Shown piece by piece: positions 24,084-33,931 of a DNA stretch of 64,000 nt. The number at the start of each line of letters is the position of its first letter. Position 1 is the stretch's first letter. The position numbers and the translations under genes were made by a program. The stretch comes from Cotesia glomerata. Lineage: Eukaryota; Arthropoda; Insecta; Hymenoptera; Braconidae. The notes under the pieces are model-generated. The model did not search any database. It was not told the origin of the DNA and saw only the letters and a program-made list of their open reading frames with translations. The stretch covers positions 12,152,001 through 12,216,000 of the forward strand of contig NC_058158.1 in assembly GCF_020080835.1 (NCBI RefSeq), read 5' to 3'.

Positions 24084-25699
24084 TGAAACAAAAACTGAAA
24101 ACTGACAAATCTGCGACAATGTATCTAATTATATGCGTATATATATAAACATTCTTTTATTGACCATCTTTTGAAAAAGTCTGCACATTTTCGACGCTCT
24201 CATTTCTCAATCTTTGAAATTTGCACTTTTTAAAAATCACACTTAAATTAATAAGTTCTCCACTGTACAAAAACTTTGTGACCGTTGATTAGTTTGTTTA
24301 AGTTGTTTATAAAATTTGTACATGTCTGTCTCAAAATTAAAGTTAGAATATTTTATAGTAATTTTGTTTGTATAAAAATTAATTAGAAAAATGAAAGTAT
24401 ATATTTAATCAATTAATTTATTTGTTTGATATTGAAAAATATACTGGATGGATGCGATGGAGATGAAATTATTTTTGTTAGTGATTATTTTTAGAAAAAA
24501 CACTGAACTAAATAAAATAGCATTTAAAAGTAAATTTTTAACATCACTACTTTGAAATTCCTGTATGAGTTTGTTTTTATGTGATTATTAATATGACAAT
24601 ACCTGTATTATGTTTTATTCGTAATAATAATCAGTTGAAGCATTCAATATAATTATATTTTACTATAAAAATACATATGTTTTTTTTTTTATTTTTTCAC
24701 ATCACCCGAAAAAATCTATAAACTTTTTTTGATATGAAAATTAAAATATCTATAATATTGAAGAAAGTATTTACTAATAAATAATTTATCTATACAATTA
24801 ATGTAGATATTTTACTTTATGATAGATTAAAAGAATTTTATGAGATATGAATTTTTGCGGACCAATTGTGTTGCCCGTCTTACCGGTGAATACAAAGAAA
24901 AGTTTGAAAAATCCAAAAGAGAACGATTCATGATCCTCATTTGATTGTAAAAACAAATAAAATAAATAAATTTTCGGTCTTGAACACTTAATTATTCTTG
25001 GCATAAGGATCATCTTCAAATAGAGCTTTTGAGCATTTCTTTACGAATTTTTTTGTAAATTTTTGTTTTGAGGGGTAGTCGAGTAAGCTGAGCCAGATAG
25101 AGGTGTTTCAAAGAGTCAGAACAGGAAAATTCGATTACTTTTGGAACTCCTATAGATTTTATTAACTTTATCTTAGGATAGTTTTACGCTCAGAATAGTT
25201 TCAGAAACGTGATAAGTTCATCAATATGAACCCCTTCATAAACAGACAATTTTACCGAGTATATAATTAAGGAAAACTTTTAAGCTGAGCTCAGTTGCGG
25301 CTTCTAACAAACCTGAGTATGTTTAAAAAATATGTATTATGAAAAAATTGTTTACCAGATTTGAATAAAATATAAAAAATCCATAGAAAAGGCAAAAAAT
25401 TGCGAAAAACTGCAATCACAGTGATGAAAAAATTTTTGTGGGCCCAGATCAAGTACAATTTTCAGGTATCTCAATTCACTGAATCTGAATCTAAACATTA
25501 ATTAGCCCGTTGAGCCGTTAAAATTTTTAAAAATTGCGTGAAACATTGCTACTGTCACGACACACACGGTGCTATCTAAAGGAGAGTTAGGTTACGAAAA
25601 CTTTATACTAACGGTAGCAATAGTATCGTGAATGGCACCCGAATGAACCGTGACGGTCGCTATGCAGTCTGCTACTCGTAGCTATACGGATTGTACCCG

Positions 25700-25706
25700 T
25701 ATATAA
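25700..25706 (+). promoter_or_regulatory. TATA box of the H2B-like gene, right copy
   Basis: TATATAA, identical in context to 18428-18434; transcription would begin close to 25730. Confidence 0.4.
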
Positions 25707-25731
25707 CGATACACTCGTTGCAATACAGTAG

Positions 25732-26119
25732 ATGGAGCCGAGCAGAAAACTTTTTTTTCAGTACGACTACAAATTTTTGGCAGTCTTTCTTCATGGTCCG
25801 CGCAAGTTGATATCCCTACTCAAAATTTTGCTAATTTCAATTTTTCGGTTTCTATCAACACATACTACGCCACCACAAATCAAGAATGACGTCAGCTGCA
25901 GTAAGAAAATACCTGGTGAAACGGAACAACCCAGCTCTAAAAGACGATCTTACGTTGAAAGATCTCAAGAAAATAGTATTGCTATTGTCACCTGCGGAAC
26001 TTGCGATCATCCAAGACGCCCTCTCAAAGTTGATAACGGATCAAATGGAGTCCTCGGAAGAGTGAACCAGTGGTTCTAATTTAATATATAATATAATTCA
26101 AATGGCCTTTTTCAAGGCC
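25732..26119 (+). pseudogene. Histone H2B-like gene with 3' stem-loop
   Basis: Right-copy version of the H2B-like gene. The 59-residue frame runs from ATG 25886 to TGA 26065 and keeps LLSPAELA; three residues differ from the left copy (D to N, Q to P, S to L). The upstream YDYKFL...IFRFLS part (25732 onward) is in a different frame here too. What strengthens the histone reading is the 3' end: a canonical histone mRNA hairpin begins 38 bases after the stop, the usual distance for replication-dependent histones, with purine-rich acggaagg downstream. Either a decayed H2B gene or a short derived protein. The homology is by eye and the N-terminal part is weak. Confidence 0.45.
26104..26119 (+). 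terminator. Histone-type 3' stem-loop
   Basis: GGCCTTTTTCAAGGCC: a 6-bp stem (GGCCTT/AAGGCC) and the loop TTTC, matching the metazoan histone mRNA hairpin in stem length and loop. Flanks are caaat and gcaaat. It lies 38 bases after the H2B-like stop. Such hairpins bind SLBP and replace polyadenylation. Confidence 0.6.
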
Positions 26120-26188
26120 GCAAATTTTTTAAAACGGAAGGTTTATTCAAGTTTATACATAACTTTAAGTACTACGCACCATCTAGTC

Positions 26189-26395
26189 ATGAACGCTGAC
26201 GAGTTCGTAAGGATTTTTGGTCTCCTACCGACACCGCCATCCGAGGATGCTGAAGTAGCCATGGATTTAGAGAAAGACCTTCTAAATCGAAGCGAGGGCA
26301 TCGGAAATCGTGTGAATTTGGGTGTTGCACTAAGGTTTTCTACGACCAATTTTCATGTCAAGAACATAAGAAGAGACATATTCGAAGAATATTAA
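26189..26395 (+). CDS. Unknown 68-residue protein beside histone-type hairpins
   Basis: The frame from ATG 26189 to TAA 26395 gives a hydrophilic acidic protein of 68 residues starting MNADEFVRIFGLLPTPPSED and ending RRDIFEEY. I do not recognise the family. It lies between two histone-type hairpins and would be followed, 116 bases after its stop, by the one at 26511-26526. The DNA after both hairpins is similar, suggesting two tandem genes with related 3' ends. There is no signal peptide or membrane segment. It could be an undescribed cell-cycle-regulated gene or a chance frame in a decayed histone cluster. Confidence 0.3.
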   Translation: MNADEFVRIFGLLPTPPSEDAEVAMDLEKDLLNRSEGIGNRVNLGVALRFSTTNFHVKNIRRDIFEEY

Positions 26396-26446
26396 AATTC
26401 TGACTTTGTTTCAGAAGACCATTCGTTTATAATCCAGTTCACTGTA

Positions 26447-26483
26447 CTCACCTGGAGACGAGACTTCCTCGTCTGTGGGTGAG
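26447..26483 (+). other. Imperfect hairpin GACGAG...CTCGTC
   Basis: ctcacctggagacgag and ctcgtctgtgggtgag can pair around the loop acttc with internal mismatches. It lies between the 68-residue frame and the second histone-type hairpin. Confidence 0.4.
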
Positions 26484-26510
26484 ATAAATTTATTTTGAAA
26501 TATACAAAAT

Positions 26511-26526
26511 TGCCCTTTTCAGGGCC
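26511..26526 (+). terminator. Second histone-type stem-loop
   Basis: TGCCCTTTTCAGGGCC: stem GCCCT/AGGGC with loop TTTC; the outermost pair is mismatched. The flanks (aaaat, gccaaat) and the following 40 bases resemble those after the hairpin at 26104-26119. Confidence 0.5.
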
Positions 26527-27320
26527 GCCAAATATTTTGCCACGTGAGAAATCTTTTTAAGTTTAGATTTTCAAAGCAGAACAAGAAATTTCTAGAAAAA
26601 TAAATTCCTTTAAAAATAAATAAACAAAACATAAGAAATTTTTTCACTGATGATTATTTTTTATAATAATCAATAGGGGAGACTGGGGCACGCAGCTACC
26701 CTCTTTTTGAGCCCCTTTCAAAAATTAGGTAAAAATTTTTTAACTTCCCGCTAAGAAAATCGGGAAGTTATTGGTTTTACCCCGTTTTGTAAAAATCGAG
26801 GACTTGATAAAAATATAGGAAAAAAAATGTGATTCAATATATTACGTGTTTTAAAAGCTCAATCTGAAGATTCTACGTGTGATTTCAACTAATATGTAAC
26901 CAATAAATTGCTAAATAACCTCTCTGTATTTTGCATCCAGATAATTTAATGTCGACAGTCTCATTAGCAATTATTAAATTGTTTTTTAAAGAGATAATAA
27001 ATGTAGAACTGATTATTTTTTCGTACAAATCGAAGATTCTTTAAAATGGAGTTAGACAATTTGCTAATTAGAACGTCGATATACGATTGTTCGCAATGAT
27101 CACAGACATATTCGTCGGAATAATCTTCGTTAATATACCTGCGCAAGAGTCATTATGAGATCATTTATTGCAATTTTCTCATTGAATCCATGATTCTGTG
27201 GATTCTGAGTAATAAACTCCATTACAATAAAAACAATGGTAATCATCATTTTTATATTTTAAACATTTTTTTTTCAATTTTTTGGTTTTGATATTATTAT
27301 TATTATTTTTTTTTTTTTTT

Positions 27321-27760
27321 TAAGGTAGTGCTACCGTTACCACAAGAGTCAAATCCCAAAACCTAACCTTATTTGATTAACGTAGTCGATTTCCCTATAC
27401 TGAATCACGTTGGAGAAAGAGAGACAGAGATAAATTTTGAATGTTTTTTATTAATAAATATTCTCATATTCTTGGAAACCATACTGATTGTTATTAAATA
27501 TGTTCTAGATGTTATTTTCTCTCGTTGTCTTGATTTTTATAAGAATCTGAACATCCAGTTTTGTGAAATAAAATAAAGTCTGTGATTCTCCATAAGGATC
27601 AATGGTAAAAAAGAAAAAATATGTAGATATTAATATCTTTTTTTCAGGACTTGCTAGACTTTCAAAAATTTTACTGCTTAATTATGATATTATAAAGTAC
27701 CAATATGCCAAATTTCATTAAATTCTGAACGTCAATTCTAAAACCGGTAGTACTACCTTA
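27321..27760. mobile_element. TAAGGTAGT-ended MITE, 440 bp
   Basis: The ends taaggtagtgctaccg and cggtagtactacctta are inverted copies. The interior (cacgttggagaaagagagac...) matches in divergent form 8240-8440. The same terminal TAAGGTAGT occurs at the much more symmetric element 43371-43779, suggesting a related family. Confidence 0.6.
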
Positions 27761-28131
27761 ACTGAAGTCCTTTTTTTGCTTCAGTTTAATCTTTTTTTTC
27801 TTTGAGTTCTTGGCGATACCCAAGACTCGTAAGAATCGTGGTTTTTCCTCAACGACGTTTTCTGGGAGGAGAATCTCTAGATTTTGATGGTAATGGCTTC
27901 AATAAAAAAAAATTTTTTTATATGCTTTTTTGGGATGGGGTCGTCATGCCCCAGAAAAAAAAATTTTTTTTCGTTTTTTTGCAAAATTTCGACTGATTTA
28001 TTCGAAATAGAAAGAAAATAAACGAATTTGATGGTTAAAAGCCTCAAAAAGAAATAACCAGCTTAAGAGCGGTTTATAGTTGATTTTCAAACGTGTTTTT
28101 CTCATGTATGTGATAAAATTTCGAAAAAAAA

Positions 28132-28180
28132 CGCTTCGCTCTTCGATAGATAATTAAATTATCTATCGAAGAGCGAAGCG
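28132..28180. repeat. Perfect 49-base palindrome
   Basis: Two 24-base arms (cgcttcgctcttcgatagat + aatt and its exact inverse) flank a single central a. The outer flanks (aaaatttcgaaaaaa / ttttttggaaaatttt) are also loosely complementary. There is no coding content; possibly the ends of two abutting transposons or a hairpin RNA. Confidence 0.9.
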
Positions 28181-28578
28181 CTTTTTTGGAAAATTTTCAT
28201 TAATTTATGCATAAAATGCGTTTTAAGATTCCATTTGTTGTACAAGTATGACAGAGATACTTTCGTTTGTCCAATAGAGGGCGAGAGAGAGAAAAAATGT
28301 AAACCCTTCTTAAGGGGGTCATCGTGCCCTACCCACCCTTATTTACTAACAATTTATCTTATATTAATAAATCTTAAACCATCGGTTGATGATTAATAAA
28401 TAATTATCTGTAAATTATTTAAAGTTTAAAAGACTATCAGAGTCCAAAAATTACGTAACAACCATTTTGCCTCGTTTCCATCAGCCATTTTAATTTCAAC
28501 TTGATAGTTAAGAGAGCAGCACCAGCAGGAGTTTAATGGGACCACGCTGTCTTTGATTTTCAACCTTTTCTTTTCATC

Positions 28579-29878
28579 ATGGCAACAAAAATGCAGAAGG
28601 TTAAACTAAATTTTATATTGTTTTTAAACGATATATATTGATTAATTTATTAAATAATAATAAATATTTATTTTTACAGCCCAAGATAGTAATCCCATCG
28701 GTTCAAGTTTTTGGTCGCAAGGTAATTTTTATTTTTTTATTAAAATTTTTGTCATAATTTGAAAACTACAGACATCTGTCAATTTTTTTATTTCTCTTAA
28801 TAAATTATTTTTATTATTATGCTAAAAAACTTTTATTATTTAAATATAGACTTTGAAAAAATTCACTGGTAAATTTCTATATTTATTTTTCGATAATCAA
28901 AATCATATGTTTAACATAACCTACAATTTTATTTTTCATTTCAATAAATATAAATTTTAAGTTTAATAATTTACATAACTTTATTGTAAAATTATTAATT
29001 ATTAATCATTGTTTTTTTTTTTTTTTTTTTAAATTTAGTTTTACTAATTTATTATTTTTTCTTTCAGAAAACTGCAACGGCCGTAGCCTACTGCAAACGT
29101 GGTAAAGGTCTTATCCGCGTTAATGGCAGACCGTTGGAGAATGTTGAGCCAGCTGCACTTCAATATAAATTGCAAGAACCAATCCTCATTCTTGGCAAGG
29201 TATTGTTTGTCAATATCACCTTTTAAATTTTTTATAAAACAAAAATCATTTGTTTCCATTTTCATTTTTTACCATTTAAAAAAATTATTATTTTCAATAA
29301 TTGAAAAAATATGATATATTTTTCTACCAATTATATTATTGATAAATGAATAAGGAAATAAACTAATGAATCGATTTTTTAATAGGAAAAGTTCGCAGGC
29401 GTTGACATGCGTGTACGTGTAAACGGTGGTGGTCACATTGCACAGATTTATGCCATCAGACAAGCTATCGCTAAAGCACTTGTTGCTTACTACCAAAAAT
29501 GTAAGTTTCATTATCAATCAATTAATGTCTCTGTTGCAGTTAAACTTTCTAATAAAATATATTTACTTTACAATCTTATTAAAAATTATGATAAATCAGA
29601 ATTATAAAAATTTAATTTTATGACAGATAATTAAGTATTAAAAAAAAATTAATATTTTAAAAAGATTGAACTTTTCATAATTTAATTTTTTTTATGTTAA
29701 TTATTAATTTAATGAATTATTTGTTTGTTTAGATGTCGACGAAGCAAGTAAAAAGGAGATAAAGGAGATGCTTATCCAGTACGACCGTACATTACTTGTT
29801 GCTGACCCCAGACGCTGCGAGCCCAAGAAATTCGGTGGTCCAGGTGCCAGAGCACGTTACCAAAAGTCTTACCGTTAA
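28579..29878 (+). CDS. RpS16: 40S ribosomal protein S16 (uS9)
   Basis: Five coding exons: 28579-28599, 28680-28721, 29068-29199, 29386-29500 and 29733-29878; 151 residues, close to the 146-148 of other animals. The protein carries the S9/S16 signatures: VQVFGRKKTATAVAYCKRG near the N-terminus, VRVNGGGHIAQIYAIRQAIA in the middle and the C-terminal GARARYQKSYR tail that reaches towards the decoding site of the small subunit. Splice sites are canonical. The leader just before the ATG is pyrimidine-rich (aaccttttcttttcatc), consistent with a 5' TOP mRNA. A poly(A) signal AATAAA is at 29912. The gene is compact, with 540 bases before RBM19 on the same strand. Confidence 0.97.
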
Positions 29879-30420
29879 GCTTTATTATTATACAATATAC
29901 TTATATGTAAAAATAAAATAACGGAGAGATAAACTATTTTTTTTTTTTTTAATTTAATTATTTTATTAAGAATTTTAATATTTCATGGTAGTATTTATCA
30001 ATTAAAAGTAGAAATAGTTTTATTTTTAAAATGTCCTTTTAAGGAACGAAATTTTACTTATTTTTTTTTTATTTCTAAACTTTAACTTTTCCTAATTATT
30101 ATAAGACTTTTGATTGAGAAGATTTAAATTATTAATTTTATTAAATTTTTCATTAAATGATCTATTATAGAATTCAATCTTACCGACATATATACCAGTA
30201 TCGCCATCTCACAAAAGTCAGAGTAATTTTATTGATATCTTAGCTAGTAAGCCTGACATAAATATTGAGCGCACGTGGTGTGGGTATTTAAACTTAACCT
30301 TACTTAAACAGTTAACTTTTAACTATGTAAAATAGTTATTTATTGATATTTTACAAATTATTTATATTGTACTATAAGTGTCATTAAATATTCTGACATT
30401 TATTTTAATAAAAAAGTATC

Positions 30421-33400
30421 ATGTCGCGCTTGATAGTTAAAAATTTACCCACAACTGTAAGTACTTAGTTATTTATTTATTTATTATCATTCAATATTCT
30501 TTGTTGCTGTAATGGTTTATTTATTAAATTCTAGATCACACAAAAAAGATTCCAAGAAGTATTTGCAGCACATGGTGTTGTGACAGATGTACAATTAAAA
30601 TATACTAAGGAGGGCAAATTTCGTAAATTCGGATTTGTTGGATTCAAAACTGAGGATGATGCTCAGAGAGCATTAAAATCCTTAAATGACACGTACATTG
30701 ATACGTCCAAAATTAATGTGCAAGTCTGTGCTGCTCTCGGTATTTATTTTTTTTTATTTTAAAAAATTTACTGTGCAATTTTTTGAATTTATGTTTTTAT
30801 AATTTTTTTTTAAAACTATAAATTATTAAATGTCTCAATATCACGATCAGTTTTTTCAATTTTAATTTCATTGTATAATTGATAAAAAATTTTTGTTTTT
30901 TACATGAGTAATTACACTATTATTTATTCATTATTTAAATTAGTGATGGTATTTATTTTGTTTAATTTATAGGAGATCCTTCCAAACCTAAAGCTTGGAG
31001 TAAGTATGCTCCAGATAGTTTAGTGAAACATAAAAAAAAGGTAGAAGTTGAGAAAGATCCAGAGCCTAAGCCAGAAAAGAAGAAAAAAAATAAAAAGAAT
31101 GAAGAAATAGAAAAATTATTAGAGCAGGTAACTTTACATTTTTTTAAGTCGTTTTTTTTTATTTATTTATTTAATTATTATTTAACGCTATCTGCGATTT
31201 ACAATATTTTAATAATAATAATAATATTAATATTAATTATAATATAAGTGTAAAAATTTGCTTGAATACAATTTTATTTATTTATTTATTTTATTTGTAA
31301 AGAAATGTCTTCGCAAATTTACAACAATATGTTACATTTTCATGTGAAGAATGTTTAAGAGATTTAGAATGTAGAATGTTAATGTTTTGAGAGATTTGAG
31401 AGAAGAAAAAAACAAAAAGAAAAAATTTTTAGTAATTCTTAATTGATAATCACTAATTGATAGTTTATTTGACTTGATATATGTAATATTTTAACACAAA
31501 AATTAATCTTTTAAAAGTCACTCAACATTTTTATTACTTCTTTTTTAAATGTATTATATTTTGTATTTTAACTTGTTAACTTACGGTATTTAATTTTAGC
31601 ATAAAGACGATCCATTATTCAGCGACTTTCTAGAAGCCCATCAAGTTTTTCCCACGAAAGAATCAAAAGTAGATCACAAAGAATCCTGGAAAAATGATTT
31701 AGGCGCTGAAGATGGTGAAGAAAAAAAAACTGATGGTGGTTCTGAAAATGACTCAGGAGTTGAAGATACCAGCAAAGAATTAGACGTCAATGAAATAGCA
31801 AAGAAATTCGAGAAGAAAAAGACGGAGCCAAAAAAAAAGAAAGAACTTTTCACTGTAAAAATAAAAGGTCTAAATGGCTATCATAAGAAAAAAGACATAA
31901 AGCTTTTTTTCCATCCGCTGGTACCGAAATCTATAAGAGTGTCGCAGAAGATCAGGGGCTTTGCGTACGCAGGATTCAAAACCGAAACTCAGATGAACAA
32001 AGCGCTCAAAAAGGACCGCTGTATTTATGGTGAATAAATTTCTAATTATATTTTTTAAATAAAAATAGTTTTGTAAAAAATTTTTTTAGAGGGCAAGAAG
32101 CTGTACGTGAGAAAATACGAGAAGCAGAATGATGGGGCTGTGACCGAGGAAAATGATAATGTAAACTCAAAATGGAAGAAGCAAGAAGAAGCTTTGAAGA
32201 ATGAAGAGCCAATCGCCGAATCGGGGAGGATTTTTGTTAGAAATCTGGCTTATGTTACTACAGAGGACGACTTGAGAAATTTGTTCGAAAAGTACGGACC
32301 TTTGACTGAAGTAAATGTGCCTATCGATAAAGATACTAGAAAATCCAAAGGTTTTGGTACAATTACCTTCATGATGCCGGAACATGCTATCACAGCCTAT
32401 AATGAACTGGACGGTCAGTCGTTGAATGGCAGGATGTTACATATCTTGCCCGCCAAAGCGGTTGTGTCGGAATCCGAAAAAGGTTACATTTTTTTTTAAT
32501 TTTTTATAATTGTTTTAGCTGATAAATTACGCGTAAAGTCAATGGGGGTACTACGAATTTTTATTCATATTCAGTTTTAATTTATCTGTTAAAATTGAAA
32601 CTAAGAAAAATATTGACTAGAAATTTTATTAATTTTTTTTTTTTGATTAGCTTTATAAGAATACTTTTAAAATTAGTTATATTTTTCCAGTCATAATAAT
32701 ATGTATCATAAATAATAATATATCCACATGTGATTTAGATAAAAGTTTTTTTTAAATAAAACGATTGAAAGTTTAATTATTAAAAAGTTACTAAATTATA
32801 AAAAGTAAAGGTAGAGATTTTTTTAGTGAAAAAAAAAGTATAAACTTTATTGACAACAGAAAACTACGCGTGATTTTAAAGATAAGTCTGTTAGGAAAAA
32901 GTTTTTATAATTTATTGTGTGCTTTATTTATGATTTATTTAATTTAAATAAATTTTAATAGAGGGCTTGAGTTATAAAGAAAAGAAAGAACTTAAGAAAA
33001 AAGGAACGGCGAACTCAAGTCATAATTGGAATACATTATTCCTCGGGCAGAATGCTGTTGCGGATGCGATAGCATCTACTTACAATACCACCAAAGAAAA
33101 AGTCCTTGAAGATGGAGGAAAAGGAACAAGTGTCGCTGTGAGACTCGCCTTGGGAGAAACCCAGCTGGTGGAAGAGACGAGAAAATTCTTGGAGGAAAAC
33201 GGCGTAAGACTCGAAGCATTCAATCAACCACCGGATAAGCGATCCACGACTATTATTCTGGTTAAAAATTTGCCCGCCATGACTACTGTTCAGGAACTGA
33301 GAGAAACTTTTGCTAAGCACGGTGTGATCGGTAGGATTGTGATGCCGCCTTCTGGAATCACGGGTAAGATAAAAATAATATTAACTAGCAACCTTGCAGT

Positions 33401-33857
33401 CACTATGTGACTGCCGGGACTTTTGAACTATAAATAAATAAAATTTTGCTTTATCAAATAATGATTTTTGTTAAATTGCACTGTACCTTTTTAACTATTG
33501 AGGTTTTTAAAGATATAAGCTCATCCCGATGTTACACTCATCAAGAGCTTTTATTTGAGTACCCTCATGCATTTTGATATATTTTTCATATATAAATATT
33601 TAATATATATATAAATATATAAAATATATGAAAAATTGATGTGGGTACTCAAATGTAAGGTCTTGATGAGTGTAACATCGGGATGAGCTTATATCTTTAA
33701 AAATGTCAATAGTTTACAAGATACAAGCTCATTTCTTAATTATGTTAAATTGCACTGTAATTTCTCAACTATTGACATTTTTAAAGATATAAGCTCATCC
33801 TGATGTTACACTCATCAAGAGCTTTTATTTGAGTACCCACATGCATTTTGATATATT

Positions 33858-33931
<74 letters not shown>

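Larger units (their letters stand above)
20841..26092. repeat. Segmental duplication, right copy
   Basis: Direct repeat of 13065-18820 (offset 7776 at the left end). It differs by a loss of about 235 bp in AstCC intron 1 (near 21656), a loss of about 320 bp covering most of exon 2 (near 23066), a 39-bp gain in the palindromic element (23595-23876) and scattered substitutions. Beyond the right edge the H2B-like gene continues into its stem-loop, which the left copy lacks; this suggests the right copy is the original location of that gene. Confidence 0.92.
26674..28345. repeat. Composite repeat region, GGGGAGACTGGGGCA type
   Basis: It begins ataggggagactggggcacg and ends near cgtgccctacccaccctt, loosely inverted ends. 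It includes the widespread repeat cttcccgctaagaaaatcgg (about 26752) and the element at 27321-27760. No gene seen; a minus-strand frame at 26964-27146 has no supporting features. Confidence 0.4.

Noticed and set aside
26964..27146. 60-codon minus frame with a CDHC motif
   Set aside because: A single CxxC pair in an AT-rich repeat region; no second pair, no promoter or intron evidence.
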